DNA of 64,000 bases from Whalleya microplaca (taxonomy: Eukaryota > Ascomycota > Sordariomycetes > Xylariales > Xylariaceae): positions 372,001-436,000 of the forward strand of contig MU385752.1 in assembly GCA_022497155.1 (NCBI GenBank). Direction: 5' to 3'. This document shows positions 11,981 through 22,578 of this stretch, one piece after another. Each line of letters opens with the position of its first letter. Within the stretch, counting starts at the first letter, position 1. The position numbers were made by a program, and so were the translations under genes. The notes beneath the pieces are model-generated. The model worked only from the letters and a program-made list of their open reading frames with translations. It was not told the origin of the DNA and made no database searches.

Positions 11981-12621
11981 CTAATCCCGTACCTTGGCCG
12001 CCTCGGCCTTGATGTTGTCCACATTGAAGCCACGCTTGCCACCGGCCTCCCCGGCGGCAGCGCCTCGACTCCCAAATATAACCTGCTTGTCGCTGTCGCC
12101 GTCGCCGCCGTTGCGCGCGCGCGCGTTGGCGGGTAACTTCGAGTAGACCCAGCGGCCGACGATGAAGGTGGTGGCGCCCCAGGCCCAGACGGCGGTGCCG
12201 ACGGCGAGGGTGGCGAAGAGCGTCGGCAGCAGGAAGAGCAGGCCGATGCTAGCCCAGAAGAGGACGAAGGCGATGCCGCAGACCAGGGAGAAGATGGTGG
12301 TGCACAGCGCGAAGCCGGTGAAGAGGAGCAGGGGCGTCGAGGCGAGGAAGAGCTGCAGAGCGATGAAGGACTGTGGTTGGCCCGGAGGTTAGTAGTTGAG
12401 TGGAAGGGAAAGAAAGAAAGAAAGAAAGGAATGGAAGAAGGAACACGTACGAAGAGAAGGGGACGCTCGCCGGCGAAGGACGTGATGCTGTCGTAGGCCT
12501 TCTGTCGCGTGGTCGGGCTCAGGACGCGGTTGAGCTGACGCTGGCCGTAGGCGATGACGCTCCTGGCTCGGGCTTTGGTGTCGGAGGGCACACCGTTGGA
12601 AGACGTGTCTTTCGATGCCAT
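11981..12621 (-). CDS. Promethin/LDO-like multi-spanning membrane protein
   Basis: A 186-aa protein in two exons (12451-12621 and 11981-12370, phase 0). The N-terminal half is soluble and contains QLNRVLSPTTRQKAY and FAGERPLLF. About 80 residues of near-continuous hydrophobic sequence follow, forming three to four hairpin-like segments separated by short small-residue turns, ending GRWVYSKLPAN. A polar tail of about 45 residues closes it. This layout, a short cytosolic lead, ERPLLF and an unbroken hydrophobic hairpin block, matches fungal promethin-domain proteins (LDAF1; yeast Ldo16/Ldo45), which act with seipin at lipid-droplet formation sites in the ER. The assignment rests on layout and remembered family signature, not on a search. 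The 78-nt intron carries an AAAG microsatellite (+ strand, about 12411-12428). Confidence 0.65.
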
Positions 12622-15175
12622 GATGATGAACTACTCGAACTAGAACGGGCAATCGAATTGGCACAGCAAGGGACTAGAAGGTAGGTAGTCTAGGTTAGGT
12701 ATTAGAGGGAGGACGCGGCTCAGGGAATATCAAGAACGAATGCAGTGCAACTGTTCGTCCCAAGGTTACGTGGAAAATACAATACTGATGTGGACTAGGC
12801 TAGAATGCAACTGCGAGCTATCAGGGGAGGATGAGGTGACAAAAGTGCTACATTATGTGCAGAGATGATGGTGCGAAGTGGTGACGCTCTCTACATGATA
12901 GAACGGATATAACGGCGCCACGGCAGCAGCTTCAGCTTCGAATAATTTGACCCTCTACCTGAATATCCCCACTAGTATGAATATAGTAATATGGACATAG
13001 ACAGTAGCATTGTTATAGTGAGATAAGAAGCCTACATGTATGTAAACTGTATCGATCAACTATATCTAGGTATCATTCTGTATTCCTTCTCATTCCTTCT
13101 TTCGTTTCTGGTCCACTACATAGGACAATACTGTTGATATCTTCATTCAATCTATTGATCTCGTCTTACAATTACTTATACACCCAAACTCCGATCCCTG
13201 AGTGCTGTGCGCGATATATACATGGAGACGCTAAATAGATCTTGTAATCGGTTGTAGGTCTAAACACGCCAATTCTTTGTCTCAGTGCGCGGACCGTAGC
13301 AGCGACATCATTGTCGTTCCGACATCTTGGAACTTCTGGAATAATGTGGCCCCTAAGCACCTCTCATCATGTACTTAATACATATATATGTGCCATCAAA
13401 GTCCCCTGCATGGTGTCTTAACGTTGGTTCATCGGAGAACTTGCCCTTCCCTTGCCAGCTGAACATCCGGGGCCGTTTCATGCACTCCCACAACCTCCCC
13501 CGATTAGGACTGTCAGGACGCTACAGCGTCGCCGCAAGAATGAGGCTCAACATCTAAGCACACTTTCGAGCTATGGTTACCAGGCACTTCGTGCTGTGTC
13601 TGCTCGAGAACGGAGTCCGGCACCTATACAGTATGAGGGCTGCGAAAGTTTCCTGCAGACGCCTATCCATGTTGCTAACTCAACAGAAACAATATCCTGT
13701 TCTCCCTGCCATGTGATATCTGTGAGACTATCTGTAAGACGCCTAATAGTAGAGAACAATCATAAAATGTAGAAAAGTGCCGGACAGCTAGGTATGAGCC
13801 GTATAGTCGTGTAGGCCCGCGTGCCACTATGGCAAAGGGAGAAGCTCTCTTCGAGTAGGCTGAGCTGTTAGGTATAAATGACGAGGGCATCTCATCGCAA
13901 GTCACCACCAGTAACTGCTCACCAGATCCCGATTGCGCTACTTTCACCTCGACCTTCTCTCTCCACGGATATCCAAAGGCCAATTCTCATTGATAGACCT
14001 GTCTATCACCATGTTCAGCGGGGAAGTCTCACCCACTGCAGCATAGACCGCTCTCTTTCTACCCGAGCGAGCTCATTCTAACAGGCTCCCCGTCCCCCCG
14101 AATGCAGAGGGAACAACGAAGGGGCCTACCTGGCTGCTCATGGCTTACCTACTCGTGCCCCTTTACGGAACACTGGCAGCGCGAAATCCGCCCCGCCAAG
14201 TTTAGTAACTATGCACACGGAACTTGGAGCACCACAGCTGATCGCGGAAGTCAAGCTGGACGATGAATCCTTGCAGAGGAGTGTGAACGGGCAGTTCTTC
14301 GTGGCCGTTCATATATGTACCAGAGGGGTATTCCGATTCCCTCGCGGAAGTTATGTCCAGCACCGGGAACCAGTGAGATACAAGGGGCCATAGCACACGC
14401 TGATGGATAGGCGTGATCAGATACAATTTCCGGTGTCAACTTTCAAGTGTATATATTCGCATCAGCTGCGCAGTCGAGGGCTGAAATGTGAGATATCATG
14501 GGCAATGATGGTCGACATGCTAACTGTAACGGGTATATCGAGAGGGCAGGAGGATTAGGGGCAGACACACCGTCTCTGGAACCGCATCATTGCGCCATGC
14601 AACGCAGTGGAAGAGGCAATGGGAATTGTATCTCATTTCGTTACCTTATGCCATAATCATTGGTAGTACCCACATCTGTAAATCCGATAGGTCTAGCTTA
14701 CGGCGTCTGGTACATTGTGCGCGACGAAAAGCGACAGCTCATATGCTTGGCCATGATACGCACTTTGTCGTCTGGCTCTTATAAGTATATAATATTGGTA
14801 ACCGGCGATAAACTTCGGTGATAATAAAGTCTTGATGTATGATCAGTGAACTTAGGTGAAAGAACGGTCAGTAATAGTGCGACCATGACCCTGTGACCCC
14901 GTGACCCCATGGCTTTCCAACGCTATAATAATGAATGCCGTTAAAGCTGTCGTCGCTTGAACGGTCCAGGCTCATCCACTTCATCCTATGTGCTTACTAA
15001 CTTGAAGCCTTTAACCTACCTGGGTATACTTCCAGGAGTGGAGACCCGACCCGGCTCTCTCCATATCCCTCTCCACTCTTATACCACTTTTGCTCAAGCT
15101 CAAGGCGCGCCTCTCCACTCCCCGTTGTTCTCTTCCCGTTTGTTCCCACTTCAACCATCACCAAAGCGTTAGACA
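12622..15175. other. Long gene-free spacer upstream of a Zn2Cys6 gene
   Basis: No gene is supportable. There is a short set of TGACCC-type repeats at about 14885-14910. Sequence from about 15020 to 15175 is pyrimidine-rich (CTCTCC, TTCTC tracts), typical of a fungal promoter and 5' leader for the next gene. Confidence 0.5.
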
Positions 15176-16549
15176 ATGCCTTTCTCAAGAACCAGAACCG
15201 GCTGCTTCACTTGCAGAGAAGATGGATACAAGTGCGACGAACAGAAACCCTTCTGTGGGCGCTGTATCCGACTTCACAAGACCTGCAAGGGGTACGGGGT
15301 CAAGCTCAAGTGGCAGACCCCTCAAGGACCGAGGTCCAAGGTGACTAATAAGGGAAAACGACAGCGGAGATCGTCCACCAGGAGCAATGAGAGCGCCTCA
15401 GCAGCCTCAGCAGCCTCAAGCCCCTCTGCCGACTCCGTGGTCTCGTTAACGAGACTGGACTCGCCTATCACACCCAACGAAGTTGAGCCGGCACATCGCT
15501 ACCTACTCAACCATTGGTCTACTACTTTGGCCACGATGGTGTCGATGTCATCGGCTCACCGGAACCCGTTCCTGATCCACCTGACGCCGATGGTGGCCCA
15601 TTCGACCGCACTCCGCTCCGTTCTATGTTCTATAGCGGCATGTCACCTGGCCGTGCTCAAGAATGACGCTTTCTTCCATACTCTGGCTGAGAAGTACCAA
15701 TTGGTTGCGGTCTCAAGCCTGCGGCAGACTATACAGACGGAGGACCCGCAATTATCACTCGCCACTATCCTCATGCTACAGGTCTCTGACCGGCTCTTCA
15801 CGATGGACTCTGGGGTCGACCACTTATCGGGCGCCAAGGCCATCATCAAGAAAGGCGGGGCCAGCACGTGGAACAGCTCCAGCGCCTCTTTTCTCCTGAG
15901 CATGTGCTTCTATCACGACATCTTGGCGTCGGTCTCCCGAGGCGCCAGACCAGTCCTCGATTTCAAAGGGCTATTCCCTATTGAAGGCATGGAATCTATG
16001 AAGGAACTCACCTCTGTGTTGCAGATCGTCGGCCGGATAAGTAGGATGCAGGGGCAAGATAGGGAAACGTACGATGCGCAGGGCCGGGCGATCGAGGAGA
16101 AGCTCGCTGCGCTTGACCACGTACAGCCCGCCACTGGCGGGGATGACGTCGGACACACTGTACAGGCATACAAGCATGCTGCATTCATATATCTCTATCG
16201 GATCTACCACAACCGGGGCGTTCCGCACCCTTCCGCGATGATGCATGTGAGAAACTGCCTCATCCACCTCGGGGCTGTCCCCGTCACCTCGCCGCTCGCC
16301 TCGGCCCAGGTTTGGCCACTCTGGACAGCCGGGTGTGAATCTGTCGACCTTGACCAGCGCCAGATCGTCTGCGACAGAATCGATGCCATGTACGAAGCGC
16401 GCCACCTGCCTTCCCTACGGCGTATCAAGCAAGACATCGAAGAAGTCTGGCTGAGCAAAGACGAACAGCGAAATTTGATAGGCGTTGACAACGTCGATTG
16501 TATCAAAGTCATACTGGAAAAGCGACAGAGGGAGGCGGACCTCGCCTGA
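15176..16549 (+). CDS. Zn2Cys6 transcription factor (Fungal_trans_2 type)
   Basis: A single-exon nuclear regulator of 457 aa. The zinc cluster is at the very N-terminus: Cys10, Cys13, Cys20, Cys27, Cys30 and Cys37 (CX2CX6CX6CX2CX6C). A basic, Ser-rich linker follows (to about residue 90). The rest is a helical regulatory domain with the usual sequence of this class: EVEPAHRYLLNHWSTTLATM, LRSVLCSIAACHLAVLK, and the FLLSMCFYHDILASVSRGA block. The normally basic stretch after Cys13 reads REDGYK, with fewer basic residues than the typical RRRHLK, which may shift DNA specificity. It heads a sugar-related cluster and is convergent with the oxygenase gene (38 bp between stops), so it may regulate the cluster; this is inference. 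Confidence 0.9.
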   Translation: MPFSRTRTGCFTCREDGYKCDEQKPFCGRCIRLHKTCKGYGVKLKWQTPQGPRSKVTNKGKRQRRSSTRSNESASAASAASSPSADSVVSLTRLDSPITPNEVEPAHRYLLNHWSTTLATMVSMSSAHRNPFLIHLTPMVAHSTALRSVLCSIAACHLAVLKNDAFFHTLAEKYQLVAVSSLRQTIQTEDPQLSLATILMLQVSDRLFTMDSGVDHLSGAKAIIKKGGASTWNSSSASFLLSMCFYHDILASVSRGARPVLDFKGLFPIEGMESMKELTSVLQIVGRISRMQGQDRETYDAQGRAIEEKLAALDHVQPATGGDDVGHTVQAYKHAAFIYLYRIYHNRGVPHPSAMMHVRNCLIHLGAVPVTSPLASAQVWPLWTAGCESVDLDQRQIVCDRIDAMYEARHLPSLRRIKQDIEEVWLSKDEQRNLIGVDNVDCIKVILEKRQREADLA

Positions 16550-16587
16550 GGGCGTCGCTTGCCTAGCTCTTTCGCGTACTCGAAAGC

Positions 16588-17484
16588 CTACGGCTGAAGA
16601 GTGAAGTCATGATCGTGCGCACCCTGCAGATAATCGTATCCATCCGGCATCCACTCCACACACGGCTGCAGGTCGCCCCACTCGACCTTGTCTTGGATGC
16701 GAGATGGAAGCTTCATTTTCAAGTCACTCCTGTACCAGTGGGGGAACTGCACCGACACCAACATGATGCGAGGGTCGTCCGTCTTGTTTGGCATGCCCGC
16801 GTGCCAGAGCCTGAAGTCGCGGATGATGAGCGACCCCTTGGGCAGGCTGGGCTGGGCCGGCGGGCTGATCTTCCTGCGTTGCTCCAGGAGGTCGGCACGG
16901 ATTTGCTTATGCTTGACCGTCGTGTCCAGGACGTTCTTGTCCGTATCTACGTGCGACCCCAGCCAGACTTCCGTCGCGCCGTTCTCGGGTGAAGTGTCGA
17001 CGAGGTTGATGTTGACACAGTAGCCGAAGGGAACCTTGGGAAAGTCGAAGTTGATGTCGATGTGCGGCGGTTGACGGCCCGTCGCCTTAAAAGCCGTGTT
17101 GGCGCTGTAGAACCGCAGCGTCGGCCTCGGCCCAAGCATGCATTGGATTACCTCGGTGGCCCAGGGGTTCGCGAGCACGTCCTCGAAGACGAACCCCTCC
17201 TCGAGCACGGGTTCTTGCTGGATGTTTCCGGTGCTGTCGCCAAAGTTGCGATGCGTGGTCGGCCGAGCATACAGGTCTTTAGCTTCGGGCACCATACGAG
17301 CGTTGAGCTTGTCTAGGTGCCCCACATCGACTGCATTCTTGAGCACCACGATGCCATCCCTGTGGAGGGCTTCGACGGCGGCTTGGAGATTATGAGAGCC
17401 GATCTTCCTGGTAGATAGTTCCTCGGGCGTTAGCTCAATTAGAGTGACCTGAGGCGTAGATGTAGTAGTCTGTGTAATAGCCAT
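16588..17484 (-). CDS. Phytanoyl-CoA dioxygenase (PhyH) family oxygenase
   Basis: An intronless 298-aa Fe(II)/2-oxoglutarate-dependent oxygenase. The iron ligands are visible: His141 and Asp143 (PPHIDINFDF) and distal His228 (RLWHAGMPN). Arg239 (DDPRIML) is placed to bind 2-oxoglutarate. The N-terminal part (LHRDGIVVLKNAV) is the usual substrate-entry start of the family, and ENGATEVWLGSHVDTD is the usual loop. In fungi such proteins modify many small molecules, so the substrate is unknown. It sits between a Zn2Cys6 gene and a sugar porter; a 759-bp divergent promoter separates it from the porter. Confidence 0.88.
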   Translation of the reverse strand: MAITQTTTSTPQVTLIELTPEELSTRKIGSHNLQAAVEALHRDGIVVLKNAVDVGHLDKLNARMVPEAKDLYARPTTHRNFGDSTGNIQQEPVLEEGFVFEDVLANPWATEVIQCMLGPRPTLRFYSANTAFKATGRQPPHIDINFDFPKVPFGYCVNINLVDTSPENGATEVWLGSHVDTDKNVLDTTVKHKQIRADLLEQRRKISPPAQPSLPKGSLIIRDFRLWHAGMPNKTDDPRIMLVSVQFPHWYRSDLKMKLPSRIQDKVEWGDLQPCVEWMPDGYDYLQGAHDHDFTLQP

Positions 17485-18243
17485 GTTGAAAGTAGTGAAA
17501 GTATGAGAGAGGAAGGTCTATGTGTTTAGCGATCGTATAATCCGAGAAGACTTGGAAACGAGCTGGTATCCCATTCAAATACGTGCTGACCTGAGCTGGC
17601 CTGATCACTTGGGAAGGCCGGGCCTTTTTCTCTGCTTCTTGTCCGCAATCACATCGGGAGGAGAAGTTGATGCAGAGTACTCGATATCGGACTCTTCCTT
17701 CAATAACCCCACATTGTCGAGGCGAATACGGATCTGCCCTATCCCCCCAGGCTTGTGACTGTTACAATTACCGGAAGAGGTCAAGTGTCGGGTATCCATC
17801 CGCATCTGGATCATGGACACTACCCCGTAGCAATGAGCAATTGGCAAGACGTCGTTGGTCGGTAGTAGCTTTCCCCAGTCCCATCTATAGTCGTCCCAAT
17901 ATATGCATGTTGGTTCTCATTAAACTTTGTTACATAGGTATTACCGGGGCTTCACTGATATATTGCTACGTACTGGGCCATGTCAGCCACTGATATCCTT
18001 GCCTTTATTTGCTTACAATGCCTGCCTACCATGCTTGTCTATCACTGTTATCGCGTGACAATCTGCACTGGATGTTATCTTCAAGCCTGTCGGGCTTCTG
18101 ATCACCCTCCCGATGCACGATAGCCAGCGACTCGGCTCGGCGGTCGCCTGCTGCGCTGCTTGGTAATATAAAGCGTCAGTTTCGATCCGTGAGAAAGAGC
18201 CTCGAGACACCGCGCTCCCCTCTGTACGGCTTTCGGCCTTCTC
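17485..18243. promoter_or_regulatory. Divergent promoter region, oxygenase / sugar porter
   Basis: Non-coding 759 bp shared by the minus-strand PhyH gene and the plus-strand porter. A TATA-like element (AATATAAAG) lies at about 18164-18173 ahead of the porter. No operator could be fixed. Confidence 0.5.
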
Positions 18244-19914
18244 ATGACCGTCAACATGCCGTCTTCTGTTCCTGGCCCGGTCGACAAGAAGAATGCGTAC
18301 GACTCGGCCGATGCAGACTCCATCTATATCGAGTCGGAGAAGTCTCTCCAGTATACCGAAGTCGAGCATGCCTTGACTTTCTGGCAAGCCATCAAGCTGC
18401 ACTACCCGGCCGTGCTGTGGGCGCTCTTCATCAACCTGGCCACTGTCCTGAAGGGTATGGACGGCGGCATCGTCGGCAGCCTTGTGGGCATTGGTCCATT
18501 CAAGGAGCAATACGGCTACCTCTACAACGACACCTACATTATCGAAGCACAATGGCTGAGTGCATTTAACTACGCCAACAAGCTCGGTGCCATCGTCGGC
18601 GCCTTCTTCGCCGGCATCGCCTATGATCGACTGGGCCCTCGCCCCATGATGGCCATCTGTTCAACAGGGTCTGTCGCCTTCATCTTCATCCAGTTCTTTA
18701 GCTCGACCCCGGCCCAGCTCTTTGCTGGCCAGCTCCTGAACGGCTGCATCATTGCCTTCTATCCGATCTGCGCCTCGGCCTACGTCGGCGAAGTCTGCCC
18801 TCTCGCCCTCCGCGGTTTCGCTGCGTCCATGACCAACCTCGCCTTCGTCGTGGGCCAGTTCCTGGCATCCGGCATTCTCAAAGGCACCAGTGATCTCGAG
18901 ACCAAATGGGCCTACAAGATCCCCATCGCGACCCAGTGGTCCCTTCCGGTGGTGATGCTCCTGTTCATCTTCTTTTGTCCCGACCCGCCCTTCTGGCTCT
19001 GTAAGAAGGGGAGATACGGAGACGCCGAGAAGTCAATCCGCCGCCTGGCCACGCCGACCGTCGACGCTAGCCTCAAGCTCGCGCACGTCAAGGAGACGCT
19101 CCGACTTGAAGACACCTTCAAGGGTGACGGCGCACCGCGGATCGTCGACTGCTTCCGCGGGGCCAATCTCCGGCGTCTGATCATCTGCGTCATGGCGTAC
19201 GACATGCAGGCCTTCACCGGCAACATCCTCTTCATCGACTATGCCGTGTATTTCTTCGAGCTCGCCGGCCTCCACGCCTCCGACGCCTTCAGTATGAACC
19301 TCGGCCTGACCGCCATCGGCTTCGTCGGCACCTGCCTGTCCTGGTGGGTCATGACCAAGGTCGGCCGCCGCAGCGCCTACCTCTGGGGCTGCACCGCTTT
19401 GATGGCCCTGTGCTTCATCATCGCGACGCTTGACTTCGCGCCCAGGACGACGAGCGCGCCTGCTTGGGCCCAGTGTTCCCTCATGCTTGTTTGCAATTTC
19501 GTCTACGATATCACCATTGGCCCGTACTGCTTTGTGCTGCTTGCAGAGGTGTCATCGGCCCGTCTGCGTGGCATGACCATCGGCCTGGCGACCGTGAGCT
19601 GTCATGTCGTCTCGATTGTGTTTTCGGTGGCGATCCCTTACGCGATGAACGAGGACCAAGGTAACCCCATCTACTTAGCCCGTCTATCGGACGTACTGCT
19701 AACGCCTATCACAGGGAACTGGCGCGGTAAGATTGGATTTCTTTTTGCCGGTCTGGGGGCTTTGTGTACTGCTTACTGCTTCTTCTGCTTGCCCGAGACC
19801 CGCGGTAGGACGTTCGAGGAGCTCGACGTCCTTTTTGAACGTAAGATTCCTACTCGGAAATTCAAAGATTATGAGATCAACGGTGCGGTGGCTGCAAGTG
19901 AAGAGCTCAGGTGA
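18244..19914 (+). CDS. MFS sugar porter, alpha-glucoside/maltose permease-like
   Basis: A 12-helix H+/sugar symporter of the sugar porter family. The N-terminus is long and acidic, with the first helix from about residue 60. Landmarks: LKGMDGGIVGS in helix 1, a GxxxDRLGPRP loop between helices 2 and 3, SAYVGEVCPLALRG for the PESPR-like first-half motif, PDPPFWLCKKGR at the mid loop, KVGRRSAYLWG in the second half, and LPETRGRTFEELD at the C-terminus, which is the PETKGxTxEE signature. A 54-nt intron at 19661-19714 (GTAACC..CACAG with GCTAAC branch) contains no stop in frame, so the unspliced frame would be 556 aa and the spliced one 538 aa; splicing restores NEDQGNWRGKIGF, which fits the family. 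Confidence 0.88.
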   Translation: MTVNMPSSVPGPVDKKNAYDSADADSIYIESEKSLQYTEVEHALTFWQAIKLHYPAVLWALFINLATVLKGMDGGIVGSLVGIGPFKEQYGYLYNDTYIIEAQWLSAFNYANKLGAIVGAFFAGIAYDRLGPRPMMAICSTGSVAFIFIQFFSSTPAQLFAGQLLNGCIIAFYPICASAYVGEVCPLALRGFAASMTNLAFVVGQFLASGILKGTSDLETKWAYKIPIATQWSLPVVMLLFIFFCPDPPFWLCKKGRYGDAEKSIRRLATPTVDASLKLAHVKETLRLEDTFKGDGAPRIVDCFRGANLRRLIICVMAYDMQAFTGNILFIDYAVYFFELAGLHASDAFSMNLGLTAIGFVGTCLSWWVMTKVGRRSAYLWGCTALMALCFIIATLDFAPRTTSAPAWAQCSLMLVCNFVYDITIGPYCFVLLAEVSSARLRGMTIGLATVSCHVVSIVFSVAIPYAMNEDQGNPIYLARLSDVLLTPITGNWRGKIGFLFAGLGALCTAYCFFCLPETRGRTFEELDVLFERKIPTRKFKDYEINGAVAASEELR

Positions 19915-20169
19915 GGCTACACCACACGAGATCCAAATAGACTTATACAATCCCGTCTGCAACTGTAGACTGTAGACGATCAAGACCTTCATTTGGACTT
20001 CCCAAGTCATGCCTGTCTAAATCTCTAGATAAACCGTACCGCGGGTTTCGATCAAGAGTAGCAAAATTATATCTTGGATGCAGTAGTAGGATGATTTGGC
20101 ATGCTATACTTTACGTCGAAAGTTGAACAGAGACTTCAATTTTATCCCTGTACGTACATCTAGGCTGTG

Positions 20170-21887
20170 CTATGCTTTAAATTTTGCCGCACTGTACATC
20201 TCATAATCTTTCTCTTTCCTATCGCTACGAGCATTAGAATCGTCTGGCGCAGGCCGTTTCGGCTGGTTCTTCCACATTCGGGCAGGAATTCCGTCACGAA
20301 AGAACCCGTCGATCTCCTCGAAGCTCCGTCCGTTGACTTCGCCGACACAGAAATAGACATAAGCCCACGTGATGAGACATAGCCCAGTGTAGACGAACCC
20401 CGTTCTTGGACCCAGATTCGCCGAGTAGTAGAGATACGGCAGAGTGAACACCGTGGCCCAGACGGTAACCCAGAAGCAGGCAACCGCGACAGCGTATATC
20501 TTATTACGGTTCCGGCCGACAGCCATCTCAGAAGCGATCGTCCATCCTAGGGGACCCCACGCGAAGTTGAAGGCCGCGATTTCGATAATGACAAAGCTGA
20601 TGATGACCTTGCCAAACGTTTCGGAAGGGTCAGGACTTGGGATGCCCAGACAGCCTACGACGAAGATGGACGCCGTCATGATGCCGGTGGTGATCATAAG
20701 GAGCGGTCGGCGGGGAAGCCGGTTCGCGACGAGCACCGCTGCCAACACCACGAACACCTGAATGATGAATACGATCAGTGTCATGAGGAATGGATCTGTC
20801 AAACCGATGTCCTCGGCGAACACCGTCCCGAAGTAATAGAACCATTGGATGCCGTTGATCTGCTGCGCAACAAGAGCTCCGGCGCTGTATACGGTTTTAC
20901 GTCGCTCTACGGGGTCCATGAGGAGTTGCGACCAGGACGAGTTGGCTACGAGGTCGGCCTCTAGTCTCATATCCTTCTCCATCATGCGAAGGGGCTCAGC
21001 GGGGTCGAAAGATTTGTCCTCGCGATGCAGCGAGCGGAGGTTCTCGCTCGCGCGTTCCCGCTTGCCCCTGCGTAGTAGCCACCTTGGTGACTCGGGCACG
21101 AACCATAGGAAACCGAGAACGACAGCCGGGAAGACCAGCTGGAAACCAATGGGGAAGCGGTAGGAGAATGTAGTGTCGTAGCCGATCATGCCCCTGTTGA
21201 TCCCCGCCGCTATGATTTGCGAGACCGACAAGGTCAGTTGCCAGCACATGAGGAGCGGCGATCGCAGGGACTCCGGGGCGATTTCCTTTGCTCGTTATTA
21301 GCATCTGTTGTCCCCCGAGGCATTTTTTCTTTTTTCGTAGCCTGGGATCACAGGAAAATCTACTACGCTGGGCAACTCACTCCCATGTATAACGGCGACG
21401 TGGCAGAGAAGCTGCCCACGCCGAGCCCCAGTATCGCACGGCCAACCGTCATCACGGACCGGGCCGAAGCAGCAAGCTGCAAAGCCACCCCTATGATGAC
21501 CCAGACACAGCCGACAAGAAAAACGCCTTTACGGCCAAGGAAATCGTTGAGAGGCGCAGCGCTTAGTGACCCGGCGAGCTCTCCCACGTTCATCATGGAT
21601 GTCATGATGGCAAGCTGGTCTGCTGGAACGCTGTAGCTACCATCGGCCTGCTGTTCGCCAAACTGTTTTAGAAACGGGGCTAGAGAGGGGCTGGGTTAGC
21701 TAAAGGAACATTTCGTGTGTGGCTGATGTAGAGGGATCGCACCGAGAGTTGACGCCCCATTGAAATATACGCCATCGTAGCCGTAGAGGAAGGCACCGAG
21801 CGAGGCAAACGCGCAGAAGAGCCAAACATAGGGGTATTGAATCATCGCCATCACGAACGATCCGGGCTGGATGAGCAAAACGCACAT
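20170..21887 (-). CDS. MFS sugar (hexose) transporter
   Basis: A sugar porter in three exons (21743-21887, 21381-21679, 20170-21285) with matching phases. Landmarks: LGAFLYGYDGVYFNG in helix 1; GRKGVFLVG; GRAILGLGVGSFSATSPLYMG then EIAPESLR across intron 2; VPESPRWLLRRGKRERA; QQINGIQWFYYFG in helix 7; NRLPRRPLLMITTG; and the C-terminal VNGRSFEEIDGFF, a variant of PETKGxxxEE. It starts at 21887 or, twelve codons in, at 21851. It shares a 691-bp divergent promoter with the GH32 gene, which suggests uptake of the sugar released by that enzyme; this link is inference from position. Confidence 0.9.
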
Positions 21888-22578
21888 ACGCTGCTCGGGA
21901 GCCGGCGGAGATGTACGCGTTTTGTAGGTGAGCTATTAGGTTGACCGCATCGCATTGTTCCCCACGGGGTCAGATGCCAGAGATCACCTATGTGCAGGTC
22001 GCCAGTGGAGTCGCCTATTCATAGAAAGGATCGAGAACAAGCGCCAAGAAGTCGAGAATGATACCGCATCTCCCATGTTTTGGTTGTGCCTTACGCCTGG
22101 GTAGAGATCCAGATTCGCCTGTGGAGCGTGGGGAAAATCCCAGAGCGATGGATGGACACTAATCCTGTTGAGGGATGCCGTCGGCATCTCTATGAGCGAA
22201 TGTTGCCTTTTTTGAATAAAACATCACAAGCCGGTGGAATCTCCGATGCGGGTTGCCGAAGGCGCATTGGTCGCTACTACTGTGCACTATAGGAATCTAG
22301 TAACTCGAAATGTGGCGTCGTCAGGAGATATCTGCCGAGTGTTTAAACCTACTAGTAAGTTCTACGTTTGTTGGAATAATAGGTAGGAGCTTAATGCTTG
22401 CCGCATTGACGTAAACAGCCATTTTGTGATAAATGGCACGTCTAGGCAGTACATACCGTTGAAACTACATGAGCGAGACTTTATAACTTTAACATTTCAC
22501 TTTCACTCTCTGCCGATAGGGTATATATATATATAACCGTGCCTTAGTTCACACCTACATCGGCATTGAACGGGTGCA
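21888..22578. promoter_or_regulatory. Divergent promoter, hexose transporter / GH32
   Basis: The 691-bp region between the two start codons. It contains a TATA tract at 22522-22536, about 45 bp before the GH32 ATG. It also holds two adjacent SYGGRG sites, GTGGAG at 22121-22126 and GTGGGG at 22128-22133, of the type bound by the carbon catabolite repressor CreA/Cre1. A CGG-N8-CCG pair at 22232-22245 is the kind of spacing bound by Zn2Cys6 dimers. The motifs are seen; their use is inference. Confidence 0.45.
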
